Assembly (NCBI RefSeq): GCF_900149695.1
Contig: NZ_LT703003.1
Coordinates: 2,046,001 to 2,110,000, forward strand
Reading direction: 5' to 3'
DNA: 64,000 bases
Origin: Anderseniella sp. Alg231-50
GTDB lineage: Bacteria; Pseudomonadota; Alphaproteobacteria; Rhizobiales; Aestuariivirgaceae
Shown here: positions 36,000 through 45,460 of the stretch, piece by piece
How positions within the stretch are numbered: the stretch's first letter is position 1
Layout of the letters: each line of letters opens with the position of its first letter
The notes under the pieces: model-generated
What the model was told of the DNA's origin: nothing
Seen by the model: the letters and a program-made list of their open reading frames with translations, nothing else
The model's database searches: none
Program-made: the position numbers and the translations under genes

Positions 36000-37382
36000 A
36001 TGTCGGCCATTGCCAGCCGCGACGATACTCCGCTTGAAAAGCGTACCCTGTATTGGCATTTCAACCGGTTTCTTGAACGCTATATGCCGGAGCGGCTGTA
36101 TCAGCGCTCGCTGATCATTGTCATAGCACCGGTTGTGTTGTTGCAGGGCCTGATGGCCTGGGTGTTTCTCGACCGGCATTATGAAACCGTGACTAAATCC
36201 CTGTCGCAGTCATTTGCGCGTGACGTGTCGCTGGTTGTCAAAACCTGGGACAACAGCCCGCGTACGGAAGCTGACCTGGCCAAGGTTCTGGCCATGGCCA
36301 ACGAAGATCTGGCGCTGGGCCTGACGGTGGAGAAGAAATCCGAGCTCCCGCCGGCGACCAACAAACCGTTCCTGTCTTCAGTGCACCCCAAACTGGTGCG
36401 CTATCTGGAAGGTGGTGTGGCGCTGCCTTTATGGGTCGATACCGTTGGCAGCAGCGGCTATGTCGATGTACGGGTTCTGACGCCTGACGGGTTCGTGTTC
36501 CGGTTCCTCACTGACCTGGACAGGGCACATGCATCCACCACCCCGATTTTCATTGCCTGGATGATCGGCGGTTCGCTGTTCCTGTTGCTGATTGCCGTGG
36601 TGTTCCTGCGCAACCAGATCAAGCCGATCGTCAAACTCGCCAACGCGGCGCAGAGTTTCGGCATGGGCAGGGACGTGCCTGACTTCCGCCCCGACGGGGC
36701 AGCCGAGGTGCAGTCTGCCGCGCGCGCGTTCCTGAAGATGAAATCGCGCATCGAACGCCATGTCGAGCAACGAACCGCCATGCTGGCCGGTGTCAGCCAT
36801 GACCTCAGAACCATACTCACCCGGTTCAAGCTGGAGCTGGCGTTGCTGGAAAAGTCACCGACCGTGCATGCCCTGTCGGACGATGTCGGCGAGATGCAGC
36901 GCATGCTGGAAGGCTATCTGGCATTCGTGCGCGGCGATGGCGGTGAGCCGACGGCGGCGACCGAGATCGTCGACCTGCTCGGCGACGTGGCCGATGACAT
37001 GAGCCGGTCAGGCCATCCGATTGTGCTCAACACGCCGCGCAAGTTGATTGTGGCCTTGAAACCGGATGCCTTCAAACGCTGTGTCGGCAACCTGGTGCAG
37101 AATGCGTCACGGTTTGCCAGCCAGGTCGAGATCACGGCGGTGCATGACGGCGATTACCTGAGAGTGGTGGTGGATGACGATGGCCCGGGAATTCCGCCGG
37201 AGCAGTATGATGAGGTTTTCAAGCCCTTCGTCCGCCTCGATGTCGCCCGCAACCAGGATTCCGGCGGCACCGGGCTCGGCATGGCCATTGCACGCGACAT
37301 AGCCCAGAGTCACGGCGGCGACATTGCTTTGTCTCCGTCGATGCTGGGTGGCTTGCGCGCGGAAGTCCGGATACCAATCTGA
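36000..37382 (+). CDS. Sensor histidine kinase (EnvZ-like), probable PetR partner
   Basis: Membrane kinase of 460 residues. Two transmembrane helices (about 37-58 and 180-200) enclose a periplasmic sensor region of about 120 residues. A HAMP domain follows, then the phosphorylated H267 in GVSHDLRT, N box GNLVQNASRF, G1 DDDGPGIPPE and G2 GGTGLGMAIA. The arrangement matches EnvZ-type kinases. It directly follows the PetR-like regulator, which suggests they form a pair. AAAGG lies upstream of the ATG. Confidence 0.88.
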   Translation: MSAIASRDDTPLEKRTLYWHFNRFLERYMPERLYQRSLIIVIAPVVLLQGLMAWVFLDRHYETVTKSLSQSFARDVSLVVKTWDNSPRTEADLAKVLAMANEDLALGLTVEKKSELPPATNKPFLSSVHPKLVRYLEGGVALPLWVDTVGSSGYVDVRVLTPDGFVFRFLTDLDRAHASTTPIFIAWMIGGSLFLLLIAVVFLRNQIKPIVKLANAAQSFGMGRDVPDFRPDGAAEVQSAARAFLKMKSRIERHVEQRTAMLAGVSHDLRTILTRFKLELALLEKSPTVHALSDDVGEMQRMLEGYLAFVRGDGGEPTAATEIVDLLGDVADDMSRSGHPIVLNTPRKLIVALKPDAFKRCVGNLVQNASRFASQVEITAVHDGDYLRVVVDDDGPGIPPEQYDEVFKPFVRLDVARNQDSGGTGLGMAIARDIAQSHGGDIALSPSMLGGLRAEVRIPI

Positions 37383-37424
37383 TGATCATGGCGTGCAGAT
37401 GCCGCAACAGTTCAGGAGTTCAAT

Positions 37425-38375
37425 GTGTCTGTCCCAAAGTATAGTTTTTCCCTGTTCATCCTGACATTGCTGCTGGTCATATCGCCATCGGACCGTTCAC
37501 CGGCCGGTGCGCAGGCCGCGCCGCCGCTGGATTTCAGGCTGATCTACAGGGCGGCTCAACTGGCCAGCCATGCCTATGATAAAAGGTCGAAAATACTGGT
37601 CAGGTATGGGGCGAGAATCACCCGGGTGGCGACGCCCGGCAAGACCAATGTGCAGTATGTCCTGCTGCACGATCACCAGCGCCGAATACAAATCATAGCT
37701 GTTCGAGGAACGGTGGACGACACCAACTGGAAACTCGACAGGGACAAGAGAATTGTTCGCGACGGCAGGTCGGGTGTGATGCTGCACCGTGGTTTCCGGC
37801 GCGCTGCCGACACCATATTCGACGACGTCAGGCAACGGCTCAGACCGGACTACACCACTTACCTGACGGGGCATTCGCTGGGTGGGGCGGTGGCGGCAAT
37901 TCTGGGGATCTATCTGTGGGATGAAGAGGCGCTCAGGCTCGGCGGGATCTATACGTTCGGGCAGCCTAAATTCACCAATTTGCAGGGCGCCACGGCTTAC
38001 AGGAACCTGCCGATCTTGAGAGTTGTATACCAGAATGACACCGTGCCGCTATTGCCTGACCAGACCCGAGGAGACAAGCAGCAGTTTGTCCATATCGGTC
38101 CGGTTCTCAATCTCCTGACCGGCCCTTACTATCTGTATGGCACGGCAAAGCAGGCGACGCAGTTTTCAAAGCGGTCTTTCCGGAAAATGCTGTTCCAGAT
38201 CAGTTTGCCCGATCACAAGATGAAGTGGTACCTGCAGAGCCTGCGCGATAAGCAGGACGGTACCAGGCGTGTCCGCTTCAGGGACCGAAACAGGCATATT
38301 ACACGGCACAAGTACGGCTCCGGCGTGGATACCGCGCTTCCCAAGCGGCAGTACAATTTCAATCACCACAATTGA
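37425..38375 (+). CDS. Secreted class 3 lipase-like alpha/beta hydrolase
   Basis: Protein of 316 residues with an N-terminal hydrophobic export signal (SFSLFILTLLLVIS). The serine nucleophile is S151 in GHSLGG; the aspartate is probably in VVYQNDTVPLLP and the histidine in the FVHIG region, as in fungal-type class 3 lipases. The IIAVRGT segment forms the oxyanion side. The C-terminus is very basic (RRVRFRDRNRHITRHK). GTG at 37425 follows AGGAG by seven bases. It converges on csaA. Natural ester substrate unknown. Confidence 0.83.
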   Translation: MSVPKYSFSLFILTLLLVISPSDRSPAGAQAAPPLDFRLIYRAAQLASHAYDKRSKILVRYGARITRVATPGKTNVQYVLLHDHQRRIQIIAVRGTVDDTNWKLDRDKRIVRDGRSGVMLHRGFRRAADTIFDDVRQRLRPDYTTYLTGHSLGGAVAAILGIYLWDEEALRLGGIYTFGQPKFTNLQGATAYRNLPILRVVYQNDTVPLLPDQTRGDKQQFVHIGPVLNLLTGPYYLYGTAKQATQFSKRSFRKMLFQISLPDHKMKWYLQSLRDKQDGTRRVRFRDRNRHITRHKYGSGVDTALPKRQYNFNHHN

Positions 38376-38401
38376 TGTGTGGTTGCGGGGTTCGATGCGC
38401 C

Positions 38402-38740
38402 CTAGTGCAGCCGTGAACCGTTCGGCGCGTCCTTGTCTATGCCGACCAGGATGACATCACCATTGTTGTCGGCGAAACCAAGTGTCAGCACCTCCGACAT
38501 GAACGGGCCGATCTGGCGCGGCGGGAAGTTGACCACGGCAGCCACCTTGCGTCCGGCCAGGTCTTCGCGCGAGTAGTGGACGGTTATCTGCGCTGATGAC
38601 TTCTTGACGCCGATCTCGTCGCCAAAATCAATCTTCAGCTTGTATGCGGGTTTGCGGGCTTCCGGAAAATCCGACACTTCGATAACTGTGCCAATGCGGA
38701 TGTCGACCTTCATGAAATCGTCGAAGGTAATGGTCGTCAT
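38402..38740 (-). CDS. csaA: tRNA-binding domain protein (CsaA-like)
   Basis: Protein of 112 residues made of one OB-fold EMAP/Trbp111 domain: DFMKVDIRIGTVIEV at the start, KSSAQIT, VVNFPPRQIGPFMSEVLTLG. Members bind tRNA or act as small export chaperones (CsaA). It overlaps the end of the TetR/COQ9-like gene by four bases, so they are coupled. Confidence 0.88.
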   Translation of the reverse strand: MTTITFDDFMKVDIRIGTVIEVSDFPEARKPAYKLKIDFGDEIGVKKSSAQITVHYSREDLAGRKVAAVVNFPPRQIGPFMSEVLTLGFADNNGDVILVGIDKDAPNGSRLH

Positions 38741-39453
38741 GGGGTCGTCGTCTCCGATGTGGGCGCTTCCGGTGCCGGAGGCGGCGGGGTGGCAGAACCG
38801 GCCTTGTCGTGTTCATGCGATGACGACGGGCCGCGGCGGGCTTTCATAAACCCTCGCGCCAGGCTGGACAAGGCGGTTGCCAGTGTCATTGGGGCTTCAA
38901 GCCGCTTGATCCAGTCCGCGCCATCGCGCAGGGAGCGGTCCAGCTGTGCCATGGTGCGCGCAAGCCCGGCATCGTCGTCATTGGCCCACACTTTCAGGGT
39001 GCGCACGTAGACCAGCGCCAGGCCTGTGGTTTTCACGGCGCCGCGCAGACCGGTGTCTTCAATGCCGGCTGCCGACAAGACCCAATCCTGGGATTGCATC
39101 ATGGAACCGGCCAGGCGGGCATAGTCGGGCAGGGAGGCTGCAGGTGCTTCAACCATCGACCGGATGGCGGCCTTGTCGCCGTCCATCAGTTCCAGGCGGC
39201 GCATGAGAATGTCGAACACCCGGTCATGGGCAGAACCGGATACAGGCTCGGTTTCCAGGGAAGCCAGCATTTTTGCATCAAGCTGCCGGCCATAAAGCTG
39301 CAGGATGTCTGCCTTGCCGCCGATAACACCGGCAAGGTCTGCCAGCGACAGATCAGCTTCAGCGGCAATATCTGCCAGTTTGACTTCGCTCCACGGCCGG
39401 GTGGCAGCCAGTCGAAATGTAGCACTTACAATAGCGTTCTCGCGTTCTTCCAT
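38737..39453 (-). CDS. TetR-type / COQ9-like protein
   Basis: Protein of 238 residues with a TetR-like N-terminal helix-turn-helix (ENAIVSATFRLAATRPWSEVKLADIAAEADLSLADLAG) and a helical C-terminal domain that looks like COQ9/TetR members of alphaproteobacteria; the last 40 residues are a Ser/Pro/Thr-rich tail. I chose ATG at 39453, with AGGAG seven bases upstream, over an upstream start at 39516. It lies between proC and csaA, a conserved order. Whether it binds DNA or a ubiquinone-pathway lipid is unclear; ubiK nearby favours the latter slightly. Confidence 0.7.
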   Translation of the reverse strand: MEERENAIVSATFRLAATRPWSEVKLADIAAEADLSLADLAGVIGGKADILQLYGRQLDAKMLASLETEPVSGSAHDRVFDILMRRLELMDGDKAAIRSMVEAPAASLPDYARLAGSMMQSQDWVLSAAGIEDTGLRGAVKTTGLALVYVRTLKVWANDDDAGLARTMAQLDRSLRDGADWIKRLEAPMTLATALSSLARGFMKARRGPSSSHEHDKAGSATPPPPAPEAPTSETTTP

Positions 39454-39542
39454 GACAAGGCTCCTGTTGGCTCCGTCTACCAGCTTTTCAGACTGCAATG
39501 TGGAAACGATGAACACAAGCGGGCGGATTGGCGCGTGCTGTT

Positions 39543-40373
39543 TTAACCGGCCAGTTCGCGGGAGCGTTTTTCAGCTTCGGCGGTTGCCCTGATCATCAGC
39601 TGCTTCATGCCGTCCGGATCAGCCATCAGGACCTGCAGCGCTGCATGGGTGGTGCCCTTGGGAGAAGTGACGTTCTCGCGCAGTTCCCCTGCGGGCGTGC
39701 CGGTGGCGCGCATCAGCTCGCCGGCACCGGCAACAGTGGCACGCGCCAGTTGCTCTGCAACATCTGCCGGCAAGCCCAGCTGCAGGGCTGCTGCCGTCAT
39801 GCATTCGGTCATGTAGAAGATATAGGCAGGCCCGGAGCCTGAAATGGCAGTGCAGGCGTCAATCAGCGCCTCATCTGATACAGTGACCACCTCGCCCAGA
39901 GACGCCAGCAGTGCCATTGCCAGCTCGGACTGTGCCGATGACACGCCGTCGCTTGCCGCCATGGCTGTGATGCCGCGGCCAACGGCGGCGGGCGTATTGG
40001 GAATGGTGCGGATGACCGGTGTCGTGGCACCAAAGTGCTGCCGGAAAGCAGCAATCGTCTTGCCTGCCACAACGGAGACAACCAGCGGATTGTCTTTGGC
40101 GAGAGCCGCCATGGCCGGCAGTACTTCGTCGACCATTTGTGGTTTTACCGCGACCAGGATGGCCTCGACACCGCCGACTCTCTCGATGGGCGGGTTGTGA
40201 CTGATTGAATGCTGCGCAATCACCGTCATGGTTTCAGGCGGCGGGGCAGGGTCAAAAATTGTTACCTGGTCACCGGTTACGCCTGCTTCCAGCCAGCCTT
40301 GCAGCATTGCTGTTCCCATCTTGCCGGCACCGATCAGGACGAGACGTCCTGAAAGATTTGGAGTGACGGACAT
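39543..40373 (-). CDS. proC: Pyrroline-5-carboxylate reductase
   Basis: Last enzyme of proline synthesis, 276 residues. Rossmann motif LIGAGKMGTAML near the start and the C-terminal signature SGSGPAYIFYMTECM...EQLARATVAGAGEL are clear. I chose ATG at 40373, four bases after the ybjN stop; an upstream in-frame start at 40487 would run into that gene. Followed by the TetR/COQ9-like gene after 89 bases. Confidence 0.92.
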   Translation of the reverse strand: MSVTPNLSGRLVLIGAGKMGTAMLQGWLEAGVTGDQVTIFDPAPPPETMTVIAQHSISHNPPIERVGGVEAILVAVKPQMVDEVLPAMAALAKDNPLVVSVVAGKTIAAFRQHFGATTPVIRTIPNTPAAVGRGITAMAASDGVSSAQSELAMALLASLGEVVTVSDEALIDACTAISGSGPAYIFYMTECMTAAALQLGLPADVAEQLARATVAGAGELMRATGTPAGELRENVTSPKGTTHAALQVLMADPDGMKQLMIRATAEAEKRSRELAG

Positions 40374-40377
40374 GGAA

Positions 40378-40878
40378 TCAGGCCTCTCCGACGGTTTCCA
40401 GAAGGCTGGACCGGATGGCGTCTTCTGCTGTCTTGCCGGCCCAGATGGCATACTGGAATGCCGGGAAATACCGTTCGCACGCGTCAAGTGCCGTATGTAC
40501 CAGCGCCTCGCACTGGGCTTCGTTGAGGTCGGCCTGGCCGGTCAACAGCAACGAATTGCGGAACATCAGCGATCCTTCATTGCGCCACACATCAAAGTGG
40601 CCAAAGAACAGCTGCTCGTTGATCAGCGCCACGAGCCGCACGATTTCGTCGCGCCGGCCTTCAGGCACCTTCAGATCAAACGAACACGCCAGATGCAGGC
40701 CTTCAAGCTGGGCATTCCAGTTGAGCGACAAATGCAGGTCCGTCCACGAACCGGCAACGATCATGTTGATTTCGTCATCGGCTGAACGGTCGACGAACCA
40801 TTCATTGCGTGAAGCCAGCAGCTCCACTGTTTCCAGTGGATGAGCCAGATCATGCTTTATTGCCAGTGCTGCCGTCAT
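40378..40878 (-). CDS. YbjN domain protein
   Basis: Protein of 166 residues of the YbjN family (chaperone-like alpha/beta fold of type III secretion chaperones). Visible: NEWFVDRSADDEINMIVAGSW, LNWNAQLEGLHLACSFDLKVP. No catalytic residues are known; the family is linked to stress and motility in other bacteria. Four bases before proC on the same strand. The 258 bases upstream, towards ubiK, hold no recognised gene. Confidence 0.82.
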   Translation of the reverse strand: MTAALAIKHDLAHPLETVELLASRNEWFVDRSADDEINMIVAGSWTDLHLSLNWNAQLEGLHLACSFDLKVPEGRRDEIVRLVALINEQLFFGHFDVWRNEGSLMFRNSLLLTGQADLNEAQCEALVHTALDACERYFPAFQYAIWAGKTAEDAIRSSLLETVGEA

Positions 40879-41136
40879 ATTCGTCGCTCCAAAGGCAACC
40901 TGTGTTCACCTGAACACATCTAGTTGCTCGACCATCCAGTAACTGAGCATCTTGTCTGGAATCAGGTGATCCTGTTTCGCCTCAAGATGCTGCAGTGTTG
41001 AATCGCTGCACGACGCAACGAATCAAGTCGTGTACAGAAATTGACGAATGTTCCGCTGCGCCGCAAGAGTCGGCGGCAATAAGCTGTGATTCCTCCACAC
41101 TGCAATGGGGATAAATCACATTTCAGCGCATAGAAT

Positions 41137-41454
41137 TCACTTCTTGGCTGTGGAAGACTTTGTAGCAGCTTTCTTTTTTGCAGCCGGTGCCGGTTTTGAT
41201 TGCAACGTTTCCAGCTTCGTCTCCAGCTCTGCAATGCGGGCGCGCAGTGCTTCATTTTCCGTGCGTGCCATGCTGGCCATGTCGCGTACAACGTCGAATT
41301 CCTCACGCTGCACAATCTGTATGTCCGCCAATACCCGCTCGATCTGCGCCTTGACCAGATTGTCCACCTCGCGCCTGGCGCCTTGCGCCGCACCGGCGGC
41401 ATTGGTCATTACCTTGGCTAGTTCGTCAAAGAAACGTGAGGACGGGCTTGTCAT
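41137..41454 (-). CDS. ubiK: Ubiquinone biosynthesis accessory factor UbiK family (BMFP domain)
   Basis: Protein of 105 residues. An amphipathic helix is followed by a coiled coil (ENEALRARIAELETKLETLQ) and a Lys/Ala-rich tail (APAAKKKAATKSS) that resembles nucleic-acid or membrane-binding tails. UbiK trimers assist assembly of the aerobic ubiquinone-making complex. Divergent from lgt with 118 bases between. Confidence 0.85.
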   Translation of the reverse strand: MTSPSSRFFDELAKVMTNAAGAAQGARREVDNLVKAQIERVLADIQIVQREEFDVVRDMASMARTENEALRARIAELETKLETLQSKPAPAAKKKAATKSSTAKK

Positions 41455-41572
41455 ATTTCAGGTGTCTCGGCTGTTGGAAACCAGTGTTGTATCCTTTAGG
41501 TAGGGTGCAGCGAAGGCTTTCGCAAGCCTCTTGCACCTGAACCGATGACGCAACCTATCCGGCGGTCTCTTA

Positions 41573-42409
41573 ATGCCCACTTTGTTTGCCATTCCCTTTC
41601 CGGTGATTGATCCGGTGGCGCTGTCGCTCGGCCCGCTGGAAATCCGCTGGTATGCGCTGGCCTATGTGGTCGGGCTGATGGGGGCGATCTGGTATGCCAA
41701 GCGGCTGGTCAGCAATGAAGCATTGTGGCCCGGTGCGAAGCCGCACACCTCACCGGCGCAGCTTGACGATCTGCTGTTGTGGTCGACCCTTGGTGTGCTG
41801 CTGGGCGGCAGGCTGGGCTATGTGCTGTTCTACAACCCAGCCTACTTCGTGCAAAATCCATCCGAGATCCTGCAGATGTGGAATGGTGGCATGTCATTCC
41901 ATGGCGGGTTTCTGGGCGTCGTCGTTGCGTGCTATTTCTACGGTCGCCGCCATGGCATCGGCATGTGGCAGCTATTGGACCTGGGCGCTGCCAGTGTCCC
42001 GATCGGGTTGTTTCTCGGGCGCCTGGCAAACTTCATCAACGCGGAACTCTACGGCAAGGTGACAGACGTGCCCTGGGCCATGGTATTTCCCGGAGGCGGC
42101 CCGGATCCGCGCCACCCGAGCCAGCTCTATGAAGCGGGCCTTGAGGGTATTCTGCTGTTTCTGGCGGTTCGGGTTGCCACTCACCGGATGAAATGCCTGC
42201 CGCGCGCAGGCGTGGCGTCCGGCGTGTTTGCAACAGGTTATGCGGCGTCGCGGATCATCGTGGAATTTGCCCGTGAGCCTGATGCCCATATCGGCTATCT
42301 GACGGGCGGCTGGCTGACCATGGGCATGGTATTGTCACTACCGCTGCTGGGTGTCGGCATCTGGTTGCTGGCAAGGTCAAGACCATCAAAATCCGGGAGC
42401 ACCGCATGA
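41573..42409 (+). CDS. lgt: Prolipoprotein diacylglyceryl transferase
   Basis: Inner-membrane enzyme of 278 residues that adds diacylglycerol to the lipobox cysteine. The family signature is present as GRLANFINAELYG, with GGRLGYVLFYN and MSFHGGFLG before it. Seven hydrophobic helices. Its stop overlaps the midA start (ATGA). The lipoprotein encoded 3.6 kb downstream would be a substrate. Confidence 0.93.
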   Translation: MPTLFAIPFPVIDPVALSLGPLEIRWYALAYVVGLMGAIWYAKRLVSNEALWPGAKPHTSPAQLDDLLLWSTLGVLLGGRLGYVLFYNPAYFVQNPSEILQMWNGGMSFHGGFLGVVVACYFYGRRHGIGMWQLLDLGAASVPIGLFLGRLANFINAELYGKVTDVPWAMVFPGGGPDPRHPSQLYEAGLEGILLFLAVRVATHRMKCLPRAGVASGVFATGYAASRIIVEFAREPDAHIGYLTGGWLTMGMVLSLPLLGVGIWLLARSRPSKSGSTA

Positions 42410-43533
42410 GCAAACCGAAACCTGAGACAGTTGAGCGCCAGTCCGCGCTTGGCACCGTCATTGCCGACATGATCGCGGCTGACGGGCCTGTGCCGGTGGA
42501 CCGCTACATGGCGCTGGCGCTGGGTCACGAACGCCACGGGTATTATATGGGCCGCGATCCGTTTGGCCGGGCCGGAGATTTCATTACCGCGCCTGAAGTA
42601 TCACAAATGTTCGGTGAACTGGTCGGCATATGGTGTGCTGCGGGCTGGCAGATGATGGATGCACCGGCGGAGTGGAACCTCATCGAACTTGGACCGGGCA
42701 GGGGTACACTGCTGGCCGATCTGGTTCGTGCCTGTTCGGTCATGCCGGGCCTGCGCGACGGCATGAAGGTCCACCTGGTTGAAACGTCACCGGCACTGAA
42801 GACAATGCAAGGCGAGACGCTCAAACGTGCAGGAATAGACGCCACCTGGCATGATCGGCTGGAAGATGTGCCGGACGGACAATCGCTGATCATTGCCAAC
42901 GAGTTTTTTGATGCGCTGCCGGTGAGCCAACTGCAAAAACAGGCCGGCCACTGGCATGAGCGTGTTGTCGGATTGGGGCAGGATGGCAAGCTGGCATTCG
43001 GTGTTGCCAGCGATCCTGTCGCACCGGCGCTTGTGCCGCCATGGGCTGCACCGGGGGCAGATGGCGATATTGCCGAGTTTTCGCCGGCCCGCGATGCCGT
43101 GGCGCGCGAGATCGGCCGTCGCATTACCAGGGACATGGGTGCAGCGCTTATCATCGACTACGGCCATATGCGCTCGGCGGCGGGCGACACACTGCAAGCC
43201 ATTCGCAAGCACCAGTTCGCCGATGTACTGGCCCAGCCCGGTGAAGCCGACATAACTTCTCATGTGGACTTTGAAGCGCTGACAGCGGCGGTAACCGCTG
43301 ATGGTGCGAAACCCTACGGCCCGGTCATGCAAGGTGACTTCCTGATCAAGATGGGCCTGAAGGAGCGCGAAGAGATGTTGCGCGTGCGTGCCGATGCCCG
43401 GCAGCGTATTCGCCTGTCGAAAGGCGCGCAAAGACTGGTGTCCGGCAACCAGATGGGGCAATTGTTCAAGGTGCTGGCGGTAACCCATCCCGACATGCCA
43501 AAGCCTGCCCCTTTCAACGTGGAGCCAGCATGA
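42406..43533 (+). CDS. SAM-dependent methyltransferase, MidA/NDUFAF7 family
   Basis: Protein of 375 residues related to NDUFAF7, which methylates an arginine of a complex I subunit. Seen: the YYMGRDPFGRAGDFITAPE motif, ELGPGRGTLLADL for SAM binding, ANEFFDALPV and IIDYGH. Bacterial members are often found, as here, between lgt and pgeF. The substrate in bacteria is not settled. Overlaps both neighbours by four bases. Confidence 0.88.
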   Translation: MSKPKPETVERQSALGTVIADMIAADGPVPVDRYMALALGHERHGYYMGRDPFGRAGDFITAPEVSQMFGELVGIWCAAGWQMMDAPAEWNLIELGPGRGTLLADLVRACSVMPGLRDGMKVHLVETSPALKTMQGETLKRAGIDATWHDRLEDVPDGQSLIIANEFFDALPVSQLQKQAGHWHERVVGLGQDGKLAFGVASDPVAPALVPPWAAPGADGDIAEFSPARDAVAREIGRRITRDMGAALIIDYGHMRSAAGDTLQAIRKHQFADVLAQPGEADITSHVDFEALTAAVTADGAKPYGPVMQGDFLIKMGLKEREEMLRVRADARQRIRLSKGAQRLVSGNQMGQLFKVLAVTHPDMPKPAPFNVEPA

Positions 43534-44291
43534 TCGAAGCTTCAGGCCTTTCTTCCATAAGCGGCATAAGACACGGGTTCTTCACCCGCGAAGGTGGCGT
43601 ATCCGACGGCATCTACGGATCGCTGAATGCAGGCTTCGGGTCCAGCGATGACGGAGCCAGGGTAGCGGAGAACCGGCGCCGGATTGCCGCTCAGCTGAGC
43701 GTGGACGCTGACAGGCTGCTGACCATTCACCAGTGGCACAGTGCAGATACTGTACATGCCGACAAACCCTGGAATGTGCGCCAGCCCCCGGAAGGTGATG
43801 CGGTGGTAACCGACAGGCCCGGAATTGCAGTTGCGGTCCTGACGGCTGATTGTACACCGGTTTTGTTCAGTTCGGGTGACGGTCAGGTGGTCGGCGCGGC
43901 GCATGCCGGATGGAAAGGTGCAATCGGGGGTGTGCTGGGGTCAACCGTCGCGCGCATGAAAGATCTGGGCGCGAAGGACATTCACGCCGCGGTCGGGCCG
44001 ACCATCAGCCAGTTGAACTATGAAGTTGGGCCGGAGTACCGGGCTCAGTTTGTCGAACGCGATGCGGCATCGGAACGGTTTTTCATCCCGTCGGCAAAAC
44101 CTGAACACTTCATGTTTGACCTGCCAGGGTTTGTGCGAACCCGCCTGGATGATCTGGAGCTGGCATCAATCGAGGATACCGCGCTGTGCACCTATGCCGA
44201 CGAGCAGCGGTTCTTCTCGTACCGGCGTACGGTTCATCGCGGCGAGGGGGACTACGGCCGCCAGCTTTCAGCTATTTGCATCAAGGAATAG
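43530..44291 (+). CDS. pgeF: Polyphenol oxidase/laccase-domain protein, peptidoglycan editing factor
   Basis: Protein of 253 residues of the YfiH family. Motifs: HGFFTREGGVSDG, VLTADCTPVLF (Cys) and AHAGWKGA (His), which form the metal and purine-nucleoside site. Known members remove misplaced L-Ser-type building blocks from peptidoglycan precursors or act on purine nucleosides. Coupled to midA by a four-base overlap. Confidence 0.9.
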   Translation: MIEASGLSSISGIRHGFFTREGGVSDGIYGSLNAGFGSSDDGARVAENRRRIAAQLSVDADRLLTIHQWHSADTVHADKPWNVRQPPEGDAVVTDRPGIAVAVLTADCTPVLFSSGDGQVVGAAHAGWKGAIGGVLGSTVARMKDLGAKDIHAAVGPTISQLNYEVGPEYRAQFVERDAASERFFIPSAKPEHFMFDLPGFVRTRLDDLELASIEDTALCTYADEQRFFSYRRTVHRGEGDYGRQLSAICIKE

Positions 44292-44300
44292 GCAACACTC

Positions 44301-45452
44301 ATGGCACTGCATTTTGAAAACAAGGAATACAAGGCCCGGCAGAAGAAGGTCATCAGGGAACTGGAGGCACGCGGGCTGGACGGACTGCTGATGTTTCAGC
44401 AGGAGTCCATGTATTACCTGACCGGCTATGACACGTTCGGGTTCTGTTTCTTCCAGTGCCTGTATCTCGGGACGGACGGCAAGATCGCGCTGTTGACCCG
44501 GTCTGCGGATCTGCGCCAGGCGCAACACACCTCAACCATTGAAGACATCCGCATCTGGACGGATGAAGCAGGTGCTCGGCCCGCCGTGCAACTGCGCGAC
44601 ATGCTGGACAGCCTTGGTGCGAAAGGCAAGAAACTGGGCATCGAGAATGAATCCTATGGTCTGGTGCATTCGAACGGGCTGGCGGTCGATGCAGCGCTTG
44701 GCACCTGGTGCAAGCTTTCCGACGCATCCCGGCTGGTGGACGCTATCCGCAGCGTGAAGTCCGACGCCGAGCTGAAATATGTGCGCAAGGCGGGCAAGCT
44801 GGGCGATGCCGCGCTCAAGGCTGCCATTGAAGCAACCCATGCCGGGGCTGACGAAGGCGACATTCTGGCAGCACAGCATGCGGCTATTTTTGCCGGTGGT
44901 GGCGACTACCCGGCCAATGAGTTCATCATCGGGTCTGGCCGCGACGCGCTTTTGTGCCGGTATAAATCCGGCCGGCGCAAGCTGTCGAAGCGTGATCAGC
45001 TGACTCTCGAATTTGCCGGGGTCTACCGCCACTACCACGCGGCATACATGCGTACATTCATTGTCGGAGAGCCGAAAAAGCAGCACATCTCTATGCATGC
45101 CGCAGCACTTGAGGCGCTCAAGGCGGTGGAAGATGTGATGAAGCCCGGCAAGACAGCCGGTGACGTGTTCGACGCGCATGCGCGCGTCATGGATGAACAC
45201 GGCCTAGCGCATGCGCGGCTCAATGCGTGCGGGTATTCGCTGGGCGCGAAGTTCACGCCCAGCTGGATGGACACGCCGATGTTTTTTCACGGCAATGAGT
45301 TCCAGATCAAAGCCAACATGACTTTTTTTGCGCACATGATCCTTGTAGATTCGAAGACCAATACGGCGATGACACTGGCTCGTACCTACATTACCGGGCG
45401 CGGTGCGCCGGAACCGGTCTCCAGATATCCATTGAAAATGATCGTCAGATAG
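44301..45452 (+). CDS. M24 (pita-bread fold) family protein lacking the usual metal ligands
   Basis: Protein of 383 residues: a creatinase-type N-terminal domain, then the M24 fold from about residue 150. In metal-dependent M24 peptidases the first ligand motif is a DxG strand with a later D; here it reads LTLEFAGVYRHYHAAYMRT, with E and A in those places. GHGIG is replaced by GYSLGAKF, and the late glutamate motif EPG by FFAHMILVD. This resembles metal-free members such as creatinase and ectoine hydrolase-like enzymes more than aminopeptidase P. It follows pgeF by nine bases. Confidence 0.8.
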   Translation: MALHFENKEYKARQKKVIRELEARGLDGLLMFQQESMYYLTGYDTFGFCFFQCLYLGTDGKIALLTRSADLRQAQHTSTIEDIRIWTDEAGARPAVQLRDMLDSLGAKGKKLGIENESYGLVHSNGLAVDAALGTWCKLSDASRLVDAIRSVKSDAELKYVRKAGKLGDAALKAAIEATHAGADEGDILAAQHAAIFAGGGDYPANEFIIGSGRDALLCRYKSGRRKLSKRDQLTLEFAGVYRHYHAAYMRTFIVGEPKKQHISMHAAALEALKAVEDVMKPGKTAGDVFDAHARVMDEHGLAHARLNACGYSLGAKFTPSWMDTPMFFHGNEFQIKANMTFFAHMILVDSKTNTAMTLARTYITGRGAPEPVSRYPLKMIVR

Positions 45453-45460
45453 GAACAGAC

